A DNA stretch of 64,000 nucleotides from Thalassotalea hakodatensis (GCF_030295995.1 NZ_AP027365.1:2512066-2576065), one strand, 5' to 3'. Shown: positions 27,063-36,957, counted from the stretch's first letter. The notes: generated by a model not told the origin, from the letters alone. Numbers and translations are program-made.

Positions 27063-27089
27063 AAAAGCCGTCTGTGATGGCTTTTTTTA
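27063..27089 (+). terminator. Intrinsic terminator between the DUF5916 paralogs
   Basis: A 7-bp stem AAAAGCC / GGCTTTT with a 9-nt loop is followed by more T residues. The second paralog therefore probably has its own promoter. Confidence 0.8.
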
Positions 27090-27192
27090 TTTTATACGTT
27101 GTTAAGTTTGTAAAAATTTGTAAAAATTCGCCTTCAAAAGGATTTCCAGAAACATTCTGGTTTAACAAAACAATAATAAATTTGGAGCAAAA

Positions 27193-29553
27193 ATGCAGTT
27201 TTCGTTTAAATACTGCGCCATCGTGATGTTAATTTCACTAACCTCACTATGTAGTAACACCGCACACTCAGAAGAAAAAAATTATCAAATTCCATACGTT
27301 AATCAATCCGCAGTAATAGACGGAGAATTAACTGATGATATCTGGAAAAAAGCAAAAGAAATCCCATTAACAATTGTCAACAGTCCATGGAACAACAAGC
27401 CTAGCCCTGTCAGCACAACGGCTAGAATAGTTGAGAATGGTGAATTTATTTATTTATCGTTCGTGGCAAAAATCAGAGATAATGAAGAAGTGAAAGCCTT
27501 TTTAGGTGATCGTGACTCTCGATGGTCTGACGATATTGTTGGTATCAAATTAGATACTTTTAACACTAGACGATTAAATTATGAGTTTTTTGTTAATGCT
27601 TATGGTGTACAGCACGACGGCATTAATAATGAAATGACACAAACACCTAATCGCGCCTGGGATGGTATTTGGGATTCATTTGGCAAACTCATTAAAGGCG
27701 GTTATCAAGTAGAAATGGCTATTCCCTATGGCATTTTAAACTTTGAAAATAGCACAAATATCAAAACATGGGCGTTTGAATTAATTAGGTTATACCCTGG
27801 CGATACAAAACTTAGAATATCCAACCAAGAAATAGATAGAAATAACGATTGTTGGCTTTGTCAATCTCCTGAAATATCTGGTTTTAAAAACGCTAAAGCC
27901 AGTAAAAACCTAATGCTAACACCTGCCATTGTTGCAACAAGAAATGAATCGAGAGATATCTATGATCCTTCCGATGAATGGCACAGTAAAAATAACGTTG
28001 ATGCAGGACTTGATTTACGATGGAATATCAACAGTAATAATTTATTAAATGCTACCATTAACCCTGATTTCTCTACGGTAGAATCAGATGCAGGTCAATT
28101 AAATATTAATAAAACCTTCTCGCTTTTTTATGATGAGAAACGCCCTTTTTTCCTAGATAACGCAGATTATTTTAGCTCTAATTTTGATTTAGTATATACC
28201 CGTAACATTGCTGATCCAGATTATGGCGCCAAGGTAACCGGTACTGAAGGTGCGCACAGTTATGGTGTTTTTGTGACTAACGATACTGAAACTAACTTTA
28301 TTGTGCCGGGTAATACTGGCTCAAATATCGCCTCGTTAGCACAAGACAGTCACTCAGCGGCTATGCGGTACCGTTATGATATTCATGAAGATTTTTCAAT
28401 TGGTACCGTTTCAACATTACGTGACAGTGATCAATATCACAATTATGTTATTGGTATTGATGGTAATTATCGCATCAACGAATCAAATCAATTAAAAGCT
28501 CAATTACTGGGTTCAAACACTCAATACCCGTCCGATTTATATCAAAGCTTTTGCTACGGTAGCGCTTTCAATGATTGTGATAAACCAAAACAAACAGCGT
28601 GTAACTTTGGCGATTGCGCATACACCGAGCAAGTACACAGAAGTAATAAACAAGATGATTTTAGTGATCATGCCTTTCTTGCCAGTTATGAGCATAGTTC
28701 AGAATATTGGGGCCTGCTTGCCGAGCACAAACAAATCGGTAAAGACTTTAGAGCCGATTTAGGGTTTATGACGTTAGCAGATTATCAGTCGAATAAGCTA
28801 ACCTTAGATCGCTTTTTTTACGGCGATGAACATACACCGTGGCAAGAAGTTAAAGTAAGTGGTAGTTGGCAAATCAAACATAATGAAAATGGTGAGTTGC
28901 TGGAAAAAAACTTACAGTCATTAGTAGGCATAGATGGCCCGATGCAATCTTACTTCGAGCTTATTTTAAATTATGACGATAAAATAGGCTTACGACGTGA
29001 TGAAACTCAGCTAACCATTGATAACAACGCAACGTTATTTACCGAGAAAGCGATCACACTGTACGGTCAAGTAGAACCGGGAAATAATTTATTGTTGCAG
29101 GCAGAGTTTATTGCTGGTGATAAGATTGACTATAACAATAATCGACTTGGTGATTACCAAGAAATATTCGCTGGTATCACCTATAGTTTCACCGAAAAAC
29201 TATCAGGCGAATTTTATTACACAAACGCCAGCCTAGATGCAGATAAACAAGATGTCTATCAAGCCAAACTCTCAGAATTACGATTATCTTATCAATTTAA
29301 TGTACACAGTTATCTGAAACTTAACCTTGTGTACAGTGATATTGACCGTAACCCTGATAACAACCCCTTTATTGGTGTGTCAGCACGCAATAATGATCTA
29401 TCAACACAGCTTATATACGCCTATAAACTTAACCCACAAACCGTCTTTTATTTAGGGTATTCAGATAGTAGTTACCAAGATGATTTTCTAGACCGGTTAA
29501 CACGAGAGCAACGCACATTTTTTACTAAAATAAGCTATGCGTGGTTGCCTTAA
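27193..29553 (+). CDS. DUF5916-type outer-membrane protein with CBM9-like domain (paralog 2)
   Basis: A 786-residue tandem paralog of the preceding gene, alignable throughout. The signal peptide (about 1-26, ending TAHS) is followed by the CBM9-like domain and a predicted outer-membrane barrel ending ISYAWLP. It shares LLNATINPDFSTVE, YDEKRPFFLDNADYF and the cysteine clusters (CWLC; CNFGDC) with paralog 1, while loops between strands differ. It has its own ribosome-binding site (TTGGAGCAAAAATG). The function is unknown. Confidence 0.8.
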   Translation: MQFSFKYCAIVMLISLTSLCSNTAHSEEKNYQIPYVNQSAVIDGELTDDIWKKAKEIPLTIVNSPWNNKPSPVSTTARIVENGEFIYLSFVAKIRDNEEVKAFLGDRDSRWSDDIVGIKLDTFNTRRLNYEFFVNAYGVQHDGINNEMTQTPNRAWDGIWDSFGKLIKGGYQVEMAIPYGILNFENSTNIKTWAFELIRLYPGDTKLRISNQEIDRNNDCWLCQSPEISGFKNAKASKNLMLTPAIVATRNESRDIYDPSDEWHSKNNVDAGLDLRWNINSNNLLNATINPDFSTVESDAGQLNINKTFSLFYDEKRPFFLDNADYFSSNFDLVYTRNIADPDYGAKVTGTEGAHSYGVFVTNDTETNFIVPGNTGSNIASLAQDSHSAAMRYRYDIHEDFSIGTVSTLRDSDQYHNYVIGIDGNYRINESNQLKAQLLGSNTQYPSDLYQSFCYGSAFNDCDKPKQTACNFGDCAYTEQVHRSNKQDDFSDHAFLASYEHSSEYWGLLAEHKQIGKDFRADLGFMTLADYQSNKLTLDRFFYGDEHTPWQEVKVSGSWQIKHNENGELLEKNLQSLVGIDGPMQSYFELILNYDDKIGLRRDETQLTIDNNATLFTEKAITLYGQVEPGNNLLLQAEFIAGDKIDYNNNRLGDYQEIFAGITYSFTEKLSGEFYYTNASLDADKQDVYQAKLSELRLSYQFNVHSYLKLNLVYSDIDRNPDNNPFIGVSARNNDLSTQLIYAYKLNPQTVFYLGYSDSSYQDDFLDRLTREQRTFFTKISYAWLP

Positions 29554-29561
29554 AGTAAGCA

Positions 29562-29597
29562 GTTATAGAAGGCTGTATTATAGCCTTCTATAACTTT
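29562..29597 (+). terminator. Hairpin after paralog 2
   Basis: A 13-bp stem GTTATAGAAGGCT / AGCCTTCTATAAC with a short T run lies 8 bp after the stop codon. Confidence 0.65.
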
Positions 29598-29671
29598 ATC
29601 ACTATATGCCTACTTTTTTTTAAAGCACTAATGACTAAAATGTGATTTCTTAGCGCACATTTAACTACAAA

Positions 29672-30205
29672 TTATTTGAAAATAACCTCTTTATCACTGC
29701 GTTGATATACTCTTGTTTCAGGTGTTGTCCAAGTACCTTTCTTAAAGTATGACGTTGATACTTTCATTGAATTACCTAACAGTTCATTTGTTGACTTTAC
29801 CTGTGTTATTCCTTCTTTGTTACCACTAACCTCTTCATAAGCAATTAAGGTTTTTTCATCGATTAAGTCCATATACCCAGTAGTATGAAAACCTGCCGTA
29901 GTGAAATAGTAAAACACAATTTTTTGTTTTTCTTTATCATAAAAGATTAGTGACTCACCGCCATATTCACCTTGGTTAATTGAGTGCAATGTTCTAATAG
30001 CCATGCCATTTAAAGCTCGCTCCCAACGGGCAACATCTTCAACTTCAGGTTGCCCTTTACTTACCGGAAACTGTGATTGCCAAGTCCCTAAGTAGTCTTT
30101 AAATAACATAAGTTCCGGTGCTAACGTTTTGCTAGTTGCCCATGTAGTTGGAGCAAAAAGTATAAAAAGTAATAATGGAAAATAACGTAAAACTGTCGTT
30201 TTCAT
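29672..30205 (-). CDS. Exported protein, DUF1579/lipocalin-like
   Basis: A protein of 177 residues from the ATG at 30205; an alternative ATG at 30217 overlaps the upstream stop as ATGA. It has a signal peptide (ending TTWA) and a small beta-rich body: FKDYLGTWQSQF, MAIRTLHSINQGEYGGESLIFYD and FTTAGFHTTGYMD. This recalls DUF1579-like calycin barrels that bind small ligands. The ligand is unknown. It is probably co-transcribed with the RDD protein. Confidence 0.65.
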   Translation of the reverse strand: MKTTVLRYFPLLLFILFAPTTWATSKTLAPELMLFKDYLGTWQSQFPVSKGQPEVEDVARWERALNGMAIRTLHSINQGEYGGESLIFYDKEKQKIVFYYFTTAGFHTTGYMDLIDEKTLIAYEEVSGNKEGITQVKSTNELLGNSMKVSTSYFKKGTWTTPETRVYQRSDKEVIFK

Positions 30206-30213
30206 AAGCGGCC

Positions 30214-31062
30214 TCATTGTTCTGATTTAACGCGATAGCCAGCTTGTTGAGCTGGATGATTTTCGCGCTTTGCTTTTGTCACATCAATCACGATTGTAGA
30301 TGATATTTTATCGTGTATTGCTTGCCTGTTAGGGTCCCAATAAATTTGAATAAAACCAAGTAACCCTGTTGCTAATCCGGCACCATACCCGCCATACCTA
30401 CCGAAACTGTCCCAAACAGACAACGGCGTACCATCAAGCTGTACAACACGAATTTTTAGTAATTTTTTTCCTGGCGTTTGACCATGCCAAATAGCAGTTA
30501 ATACAGAAAAGTATAGTGCAGCCCAACCAAAACCTAATCCCAAATCTTTCACCACGCTTTGTGACCACTCAACCCCTTTATTAAAAGTTTGTTCAGCAAA
30601 CGATGTTTTATCAGCTGATGTAACTTCAGGTTCAGCTTCAACTTTTACTGACTCCGTGTCGCGGGATTTCCAATAGCTTTCATTAAACATAGGCGGTATG
30701 GTATCAATAAGCACAACAAAAATAACAAGAGCACCTGTGGTTTTTAATATAAAGCGTCTAATCCCTCGCTTTTTCCCCATTTGTTTAGCGCGTTTTTTAC
30801 TCCCTAAACGAAAAAAGGTTAACGCAGCTAATAACGCTAACAGTTCGCCTGGCGTCTCAGCAAGCATGGCAATAATGATAAAGTCTATCAATAATGCAAC
30901 GCCTCTGCGCCACGGAACAGCTAAGGGTAAACCGAATAACTGCTTATTTATCTCAAAAGCAAAGGGGGTCAATATTGTTTTGGTTTCTTGTTTTGATAAT
31001 GGTAACGCATGTTGCGTTTCAGCTTCGGGTTCAGCTAACGCACGTTGATTTTCTTCCATCAT
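30214..31062 (-). CDS. RDD family membrane protein
   Basis: A 282-residue inner-membrane protein with the RDD domain. The first conserved block is PWRRGVALLIDFIII (about residues 49-65) and the last block is the transport-like motif GKKLLKIRVVQLDGTP with a C-terminal RQAIHDKISSTIVID. Three or four helices are visible. RDD proteins are suspected transporters; one subgroup acts in Na+/H+ antiport, which cannot be claimed here. The start at 31062 fits the acidic N-terminal tail (MMEENQRAL). Confidence 0.85.
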   Translation of the reverse strand: MMEENQRALAEPEAETQHALPLSKQETKTILTPFAFEINKQLFGLPLAVPWRRGVALLIDFIIIAMLAETPGELLALLAALTFFRLGSKKRAKQMGKKRGIRRFILKTTGALVIFVVLIDTIPPMFNESYWKSRDTESVKVEAEPEVTSADKTSFAEQTFNKGVEWSQSVVKDLGLGFGWAALYFSVLTAIWHGQTPGKKLLKIRVVQLDGTPLSVWDSFGRYGGYGAGLATGLLGFIQIYWDPNRQAIHDKISSTIVIDVTKAKRENHPAQQAGYRVKSEQ

Positions 31063-31413
31063 ATTGCATATTTCTTTTTAATTATTGTTTAACTAGCTAA
31101 TTATTTATTACTTTTTAGAATATAAGATATAACTAATTGGCACTTCTTTTTCTATTTTTTATGTCTACTATTAATCATTAGCATACTAGGGTGTGATGAC
31201 TTTTTGAAATGTACTATTAGTCTGAATGCTAGCCTTTGTGAATACCTCAAAAATGTATACACATTGGCACTTTATTAATGTAAATATACAAATAATTTTT
31301 TGTAAAAACCATGACAAAATACACACTCCCTAAAAGTATACAAACAAACAATGATAAATTCGATCATGCTGATCAACATTGAAATTGATTAAGCAAGAAT
31401 AAAGGATGCGCAC
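31063..31413. other. 351-bp divergent intergenic region
   Basis: AT-rich, without a coding frame or RNA gene that I can support. It must hold the divergent promoters of the RDD gene and cysK. GTATACA occurs twice (about 31254 and 31337), but I cannot assign a regulator. Confidence 0.5.
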
Positions 31414-32382
31414 ATGGCAAATATATTCCAAGATAACTCAACCGCAATTGGTAACACCCCTCTAGTAAAATTAAACCGCGTTACGAGCGGTAATGTTTAT
31501 GCAAAAGTTGAAGCACGCAACCCAAGCTTTAGTGTTAAATGCCGAATTGGTGCAAACATGATCTGGGATGCTGAAAAGCGTGGTGAGTTAGTCGAAGGCA
31601 AAGAAATTATTGAGCCTACAAGTGGCAACACAGGCATTGCATTAGCCTTCGTTGCTGCAGCAAGAGGTTATGCTATTACCCTAACGATGCCAGCAACTAT
31701 GAGCTTAGAGCGCCGTAAATTATTAGCGGCCCTTGGAGCAAAATTAGAGTTAACCGATGGCGCAAAGGGTATGGGTGGTGCAATTGCTAAAGCACAAGAA
31801 ATTAAAGATTCAGCACCAGAAAAATATGTGTTGCTAGGTCAGTTTGAAAACCCTGCGAATCCTGAAATCCATGAAAAAACAACCGGTCCTGAGATTTGGG
31901 AAGATACCAACGGTAATGTTGATATCTTTGTTGCAGGTGTGGGTACTGGCGGTACGATTACAGGCGTTAGTCGTTACCTTAAAAAGACACAAGGTAAAGA
32001 TGTACTCTCTGTTGCCGTAGAACCTACCGATTCTCCTGTGATTAGTCAAAAGTTAGCGGGTGAAGAATTAAAACCAGGACCACATAAAATCCAAGGCATT
32101 GGTGCTGGGTTTATTCCTGGCAACTTAGATCTTTCTGTCGTTGACGCTGTTGAACAAGTATCAAATGAAGATGCTATGGCAATGGCGCACAAGCTCATGA
32201 AAGAAGAAGGTATTTTAGCCGGTATTTCATCAGGTGCTGCAGTAGTAGCTGCGAAGAGATTAGCTGAAAAACCCGAAAATGAAGGTAAAAATATTGTCGT
32301 TATTCTACCGAGTTCAGCAGAGCGTTATTTATCAAGTGCGCTTTTCACTGATAGCTTCTCTGATAAAGAACTAGTGCAATAA
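31414..32382 (+). CDS. cysK: Cysteine synthase A (O-acetylserine sulfhydrylase)
   Basis: It makes L-cysteine from O-acetylserine and sulfide with PLP. The 322 residues compare with 323 in E. coli. The PLP lysine is K42 (SVKCRIG), the substrate loop is TSGNTG, and the phosphate-binding GTGGT (residues about 177-181) and ISSGAAVVA blocks are intact. The ribosome-binding site is AAAGGA before ATG at 31414. A rho-independent terminator follows. Confidence 0.97.
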   Translation: MANIFQDNSTAIGNTPLVKLNRVTSGNVYAKVEARNPSFSVKCRIGANMIWDAEKRGELVEGKEIIEPTSGNTGIALAFVAAARGYAITLTMPATMSLERRKLLAALGAKLELTDGAKGMGGAIAKAQEIKDSAPEKYVLLGQFENPANPEIHEKTTGPEIWEDTNGNVDIFVAGVGTGGTITGVSRYLKKTQGKDVLSVAVEPTDSPVISQKLAGEELKPGPHKIQGIGAGFIPGNLDLSVVDAVEQVSNEDAMAMAHKLMKEEGILAGISSGAAVVAAKRLAEKPENEGKNIVVILPSSAERYLSSALFTDSFSDKELVQ

Positions 32383-32401
32383 GCACATAACTCAATAAGA
32401 T

Positions 32402-32424
32402 AAGGCGCACCATGCGCCTTTTTT
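32402..32424 (+). terminator. Intrinsic terminator of cysK
   Basis: An 8-bp stem AAGGCGCA / TGCGCCTT with a 3-nt loop is followed by TTTT. It lies 19 bp after the stop. Confidence 0.9.
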
Positions 32425-32479
32425 ATTGGCCAAAATAATGTATTATTGCCTTATATTCAGTTTAGATTGTAATATCATC

Positions 32480-32914
32480 ATGAGAAAATATATTTTACTT
32501 ATTGTCCTACCTTGTTTGGCCATGTTAGCTGCTTGTGGCGGTAATGAAGATGAGATTAAAGAATTAGACAACCCTGAGAAAATCACCATAGCGTTTTTTC
32601 ATGCACTTTATAACGAAAGAGATGTACAGAAAGCTGCGTCTGTTTGCTCTCCCAAATTAGCGCGCATAATTTTACATTACAAGTCACCTCGTGCAGTGGC
32701 TCGTCACTTATTTAACATGTCATTTGATCAAGTAGAAATTAAGCCAGACGATACCGGTGTAAAAGTGAGAGAGCAATTTAAAGATCAAGCCGTCATTACC
32801 GTTTATTTTGATGGAACTTACCACGGAGAAGTATATAAAGATGTTAAACGGATCTCGTTAATTCAAAAAGACGATACTTGGGTCATCAATAAAATTTTAA
32901 AAGATCCGTTCTAA
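32480..32914 (+). CDS. Small lipoprotein (NTF2/DUF4878-like)
   Basis: A 144-residue lipoprotein. The start at 32480 is chosen because it begins a signal peptide MRKYILLIV ending in lipobox LAAC; the in-frame extension upstream touches the cysK terminator. The body (ITIAFFHALYNERDVQKAASVC, then a beta-rich C-terminus ending TWVINKILK) has the helix-then-sheet layout of NTF2-like/DUF4878 lipoproteins. The function is unknown. Confidence 0.75.
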   Translation: MRKYILLIVLPCLAMLAACGGNEDEIKELDNPEKITIAFFHALYNERDVQKAASVCSPKLARIILHYKSPRAVARHLFNMSFDQVEIKPDDTGVKVREQFKDQAVITVYFDGTYHGEVYKDVKRISLIQKDDTWVINKILKDPF

Positions 32915-32935
32915 CATACGAGCATGGAAGTAGCT

Positions 32936-32963
32936 AAAAGCCTGAGAATACTCGGGCTTTTTA
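32936..32963. terminator. Bidirectional terminator between the lipoprotein gene and ggt
   Basis: An 11-bp stem AAAAGCCTGAG / CTCGGGCTTTT (one wobble pair) with a 4-nt loop is followed by T residues. It lies between convergent genes and touches the ggt stop. Confidence 0.85.
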
Positions 32964-34742
32964 TTTCCCCATTACTGTCCCTTCACGTCTTGGATCAGCT
33001 CCCCCCACTAAACTAGACTTTTTTACTTCAATAGCGTGAATACCACTATTTAAGTCACGAATGGCAATCTCGTGCCCTTTCGCTTTTAGTTCTGTTGCTA
33101 AGTCCACTATGGACGTTCCCTTTTCTAAGGTGGTAATACGATTGCGGTTGGTCACCTTAGGCATATTTATCGCCTGCTGCGGATCAAGCCCCCAATCTAA
33201 TACCCCCATAATAGTTTGAGCAACATAGTTAATAATTCTGCTGCCTCCTGGCGACCCAACCACCAGTGTCAGATCATCTCCATTAAACACCATGGTTGGT
33301 GCCATAGAACTTCTTGGTCGTTTATTTGCTTCTAAACGGTTAGCAACCAACTTACCATCAACCGTAGGTGCCAATGAAAAATCTGTTAGCTGATTATTTA
33401 ATATAAAACCTTCTGTCATCACTGCAGAGCCGAATGCCATTTCAATACTCGTCGTCATAGAGATAGCATTACCGTCAGCGTCAACAATCGAAATATGGCT
33501 CGTTGAAGGTAACTCTATCGATACGTTATCAGCTAATGCTGTTAATGATTCAACTTCACCTGCTGTTGCTTTACCCATATCTTGATGAATATTAATGAGT
33601 TTACTTCGTTGATTAAGGTATTGTTCACTCACTAACGTACTTGTAGGCACGTTAACAAAATCATCATCTGCAATGTATCTTGCTCTATCAGCAAAAGCTA
33701 AACGCGAACTTTGTGTAAATAAATGGACTGTTTGCGCATCTTCAAAAGCTAATTTTGCTATGTCAAAAGGTTCAAGTTGTTTAAGAATTTGCAATACCGC
33801 AACACCACCTGAACTAGGAGGCGCCATACCGCATATACGGTAATCACGATAGCTACCACATACTGGTGGCACTTCTTTCGCTTGATAGCTTGCTAAATCT
33901 TCAGTAGACAGCTTGCCAGGAGCTACCGGTGAAGATTGCACAGCCTTGACGATACTCTTTGCAATCCAGCCTTGATAAAAAGGACTGATACCTTCTTCTG
34001 ATAAACTACGATACACCTTAGCTAACTTTTTATTTTTCAGTGTATCGCCCGCTTTTACTGCATGACCATTAGGGAAAAAGTATTCCCTAATTTCATCAAG
34101 TTCAGTGATGCCTGGGTTGTATTGCATTTCAACTAATTTTTGTAAACGAGGTGAAACGATAAAACCCTCTTCGGCAAGCGTTATCACATCAGTAAAAAGG
34201 TGCTTCCAAGGAAGCTTACCATATTTATCATGCGCTTTTTTTAGCGCCGCCAACACTCCAGGAACGCCGACAGAACGCCCACCAACTACTGCTTTAATCC
34301 ATGGAACAGCTTTATTTTTTTTATCTAAGAAAATATCAGGCGTTGCTGCTTTTGGTGCAACTTCTCGCCCATCAAACGTTGTTAAATGTTGATGCTTTTT
34401 GTCCCAATGAAGAATAAAGGCGCCTCCCCCAATACCTGATGATTGAGGCTCCACTAAGGTCAACGCTAATTGCACAGCGATAGCGGCATCAATAGCGCTA
34501 CCTCCTTGATCTAAAATATTATAACCAATTTTCGTCGCATAAGGGTTTGCAGCAGCAACCATAAACTGCTTTTTAATTACAGCCTGCTTCACCGTGATCC
34601 CAGTCGCTGCTTCAGGCTCCCTATCTTCTTGAACATGGTATGGGGTATTACTAGCCCAGCTTTGCATAGGTTGAAAAACGAATAAACTCGCAATTAATGC
34701 ACTTGTAACGGAGTACGGCTTAAACAAAAGTAATTTCCTCAT
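32961..34742 (-). CDS. ggt: Gamma-glutamyltranspeptidase
   Basis: A periplasmic N-terminal-nucleophile enzyme that cleaves glutathione and transfers the gamma-glutamyl group. It has 593 residues and a signal peptide ending near SWAS. The precursor self-cleaves before Thr; T414 in LPSTSHISIVD is the expected nucleophile. PQSSGIGGGAFILHW and PPSSGGVAVLQILK are substrate-site blocks, and the mature C-terminal subunit has RPRSSMAPTMV and GSPGGSRIINYV. Its start overlaps the upstream DTW gene as ATGA. Confidence 0.95.
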   Translation of the reverse strand: MRKLLLFKPYSVTSALIASLFVFQPMQSWASNTPYHVQEDREPEAATGITVKQAVIKKQFMVAAANPYATKIGYNILDQGGSAIDAAIAVQLALTLVEPQSSGIGGGAFILHWDKKHQHLTTFDGREVAPKAATPDIFLDKKNKAVPWIKAVVGGRSVGVPGVLAALKKAHDKYGKLPWKHLFTDVITLAEEGFIVSPRLQKLVEMQYNPGITELDEIREYFFPNGHAVKAGDTLKNKKLAKVYRSLSEEGISPFYQGWIAKSIVKAVQSSPVAPGKLSTEDLASYQAKEVPPVCGSYRDYRICGMAPPSSGGVAVLQILKQLEPFDIAKLAFEDAQTVHLFTQSSRLAFADRARYIADDDFVNVPTSTLVSEQYLNQRSKLINIHQDMGKATAGEVESLTALADNVSIELPSTSHISIVDADGNAISMTTSIEMAFGSAVMTEGFILNNQLTDFSLAPTVDGKLVANRLEANKRPRSSMAPTMVFNGDDLTLVVGSPGGSRIINYVAQTIMGVLDWGLDPQQAINMPKVTNRNRITTLEKGTSIVDLATELKAKGHEIAIRDLNSGIHAIEVKKSSLVGGADPRREGTVMGK

Positions 34743-35335
34743 AAAGTAGAAGGTCTAAAGGCTAATAGTTGTTGGTTAAACGCTTTAAAGCTATTTAATA
34801 ATTCTTGGTATTTTATATCATTGTCTTCTAATTCTGACAATGTATGACAAGCAGCCTCTAAAGTAGATAAGCCACCTTTTTTAGTGGTTGATCTAGCATC
34901 ATATAGGCTAGATATATTATCAGGTAAGCGAATATGCGGTAACGAGTGAAGTTCAGGGTTACACATATACATTCGATAGGCCTTCTTCCATGTACCATCT
35001 AATAAAATTATTCTTTCAATTGCACCTTGTTGATGATTTTTGTTACTCAGCTGACTAATTAATGCAGATTTATCACTAGGATATAACAAAACCGTGTTAT
35101 GATTTTTTTGCAAAAATAATTTTTGGTAATCGGCATTACCCTTAAAAGACTCTCCTTGCAATACATGGCAATTTTGCAAAGAGCCCTTTAACAACGTAAC
35201 ACTACCTTTGCTTTGCTTAACCTCACTTGGGTGCTGTAAAATAACAATTTCAATATCATTGATAATTGAAACAAATAAACGGCAAATACAACTGGTTTTA
35301 GGTCGCTGACAACTTTGGCATATTGCTCTAGGCAT
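34739..35335 (-). CDS. DTW-domain tRNA-uridine aminocarboxypropyltransferase
   Basis: A 198-residue DTW family protein (TapT/YfiP-like), expected to make acp3U in tRNA using S-adenosylmethionine. The N-terminal cysteine motif CQSCQRPKTSCICRLF could bind zinc, ILQHPSEVKQSKGS matches the family, and the signature appears as LLDGTWKKAYRMY (DGTW in place of DATW). It is upstream of and translationally coupled to ggt. Confidence 0.85.
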   Translation of the reverse strand: MPRAICQSCQRPKTSCICRLFVSIINDIEIVILQHPSEVKQSKGSVTLLKGSLQNCHVLQGESFKGNADYQKLFLQKNHNTVLLYPSDKSALISQLSNKNHQQGAIERIILLDGTWKKAYRMYMCNPELHSLPHIRLPDNISSLYDARSTTKKGGLSTLEAACHTLSELEDNDIKYQELLNSFKAFNQQLLAFRPSTL

Positions 35336-35454
35336 AAATAAAATCTTGAATTATGTGATTGATAAACAGAAACTAGCAGGCTGAAAATGCAAAGAAACCC
35401 TATGGTATGCCACTACATTATTAACACGAGACAGCCAACTTAAAAAGCCATTAT

Positions 35455-36051
35455 ATGCCTATGCTATTACCTTTCCCACTACGCCGTACAGATCTTTATC
35501 CAATAGCGCTTTTTCTCATTTGTATTTTAGCATTTTTCCTAAATGAACAATATTATCAACTCTTTGAGTTTGACAGATCTTCTCTTGAGCAAGGACAGTT
35601 ATGGCGACTGCTTACCAGTCACATGTTACATACAAACCACCTCCATTTACTACTTAATTTGGCAGCCTTAGCGTTATTATTTTTACTACATCGCCGTTAT
35701 TATTATCGCTATGAATTTCCTTTACTTATGTTTATTGCAGCCATTATTGTTAGTGTCGGTGTTTATTACAGTTCACCAGAGTTACAAAGATACGTAGGTA
35801 TGTCAGGGGTACTACACGCATTATTTATTTGGGGTGCTATTCAAGACATAAAGCAAAAAGATCACACCGGCTACCTTCTTCTTGCTGGCGTGCTCATTAA
35901 GGTTGGTTATGAACAATTATTCGGCGCTAGCGAGCAACTCGCCAATATGATTGATGCGAATGTTGCGATAGATGCACATTTATGGGGAATAATTGCAGGA
36001 ATTATTTACGTAATAAGCACTGATTTTTTCTTCGTAACAAAAAAAGAATAA
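35455..36051 (+). CDS. rrtA: Rhombosortase (rhomboid protease)
   Basis: A 198-residue intramembrane serine protease of the rhombosortase subgroup, which processes the C-terminal GlyGly-CTERM signal of exported proteins. Six helices fit the hydrophobicity. The catalytic serine is S117 in GMSGVLHA and the catalytic histidine is H175 in DAHLWGII. HMLHTNHLHLLLNL is the rhomboid helix-2 block. ATG at 35461 is an alternative start. No protein in this window ends with a clear GlyGly-CTERM signal. Confidence 0.85.
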   Translation: MPMLLPFPLRRTDLYPIALFLICILAFFLNEQYYQLFEFDRSSLEQGQLWRLLTSHMLHTNHLHLLLNLAALALLFLLHRRYYYRYEFPLLMFIAAIIVSVGVYYSSPELQRYVGMSGVLHALFIWGAIQDIKQKDHTGYLLLAGVLIKVGYEQLFGASEQLANMIDANVAIDAHLWGIIAGIIYVISTDFFFVTKKE

Positions 36052-36090
36052 AGCCTTGTAAATAAAAGACTTTATTCTTGAAAATTACAT

Positions 36091-36957
36091 TTAAGGTTTG
36101 TCCATTCTGATCACAACGCGGCGGTTTTTTGCTCGACCTAAAACCGTTTGGTTAGAGGCTATGTGGCGCTTTTCACCATAACCCTTCGCTTCAATTCGGC
36201 TAGGTTCAATACCATTTTCAATAAAATACTGGCGTATTTTATTCGCACGTTTCTCAGACGTTTTTAAGTTTGTATTTCTACCGCCGTAACTATCGGTAAA
36301 GCCATCAATTAACACAATATCTAACTCTTGATCTAACGATAAATACTCTCTGATCATGTTAATTTTTCTTTTCGACGCTTTAGTAAATTTATCGCTACCA
36401 AATTCAAAATTTAACACCGTATATGAAATATCATCAAAACTATAGTTCAATAAGTTACCAACACACGAAACAAATTTTTGATATGCCTTGTGGAAACGTG
36501 AAGTTGATAACCCTACTGACACTTTATCGTGATCGTTGTACCAATCATTATAATAGAAGGTCGGTGACATGCCTTTTTCTAATTCAGAAAGTAATGTCCA
36601 CGCAACTTTTTTAGGGAGATCAGGAGAAAACTGTTTATGAAGCTTCATGTTCGCGAGCGTTCTGCCGGCATTACCTGGTCGCCAATTAGGCGCAACTGAA
36701 CGTACTTCCGCTAATGAATAGTTATCGGGTAAACCAAGCATATCTAACTCAAAGAGCATATTTGAATTTCGATTTGCTTTCGCAGAAAATGTGGCTTCAC
36801 CATAATTGGGAATACTGTGCGATAACGTACATTGTAGCCTTGATTCATCGACCAAGTGCCACTTAGAACTTGCTATATCTGCTTGATATTGTCGAATACC
36901 AGCACTAGCTTGGCTTACAAACAAGGCGATTGAGGCAGCAATAAGTATTTTTTTCAT
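36091..36957 (-). CDS. motY: Sodium-driven flagellar motor protein MotY
   Basis: A T-ring component that anchors PomAB/MotPS-type stators at the sodium-driven polar flagellum. It has 288 residues. The signal peptide ends near SQASAG; the N-terminal MotX-binding domain has PNWRPGNAGR and LLSELEKGMSPTFYYNDW; the C-terminal OmpA-like peptidoglycan-binding domain has VLIDGFTDSYGGR and LGRAKNRRVVIRM. Strong similarity to Vibrio MotY is recognised from memory. ATG at 36957 is preferred over GTG at 36963. It is the only flagellar gene in the window and is divergent from rnt. Confidence 0.92.
   Translation of the reverse strand: MKKILIAASIALFVSQASAGIRQYQADIASSKWHLVDESRLQCTLSHSIPNYGEATFSAKANRNSNMLFELDMLGLPDNYSLAEVRSVAPNWRPGNAGRTLANMKLHKQFSPDLPKKVAWTLLSELEKGMSPTFYYNDWYNDHDKVSVGLSTSRFHKAYQKFVSCVGNLLNYSFDDISYTVLNFEFGSDKFTKASKRKINMIREYLSLDQELDIVLIDGFTDSYGGRNTNLKTSEKRANKIRQYFIENGIEPSRIEAKGYGEKRHIASNQTVLGRAKNRRVVIRMDKP

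Noticed and set aside
32426-32479. 18-codon extension of the small lipoprotein after cysK
   Set aside because: It starts right at the cysK terminator and precedes a complete lipoprotein signal peptide.
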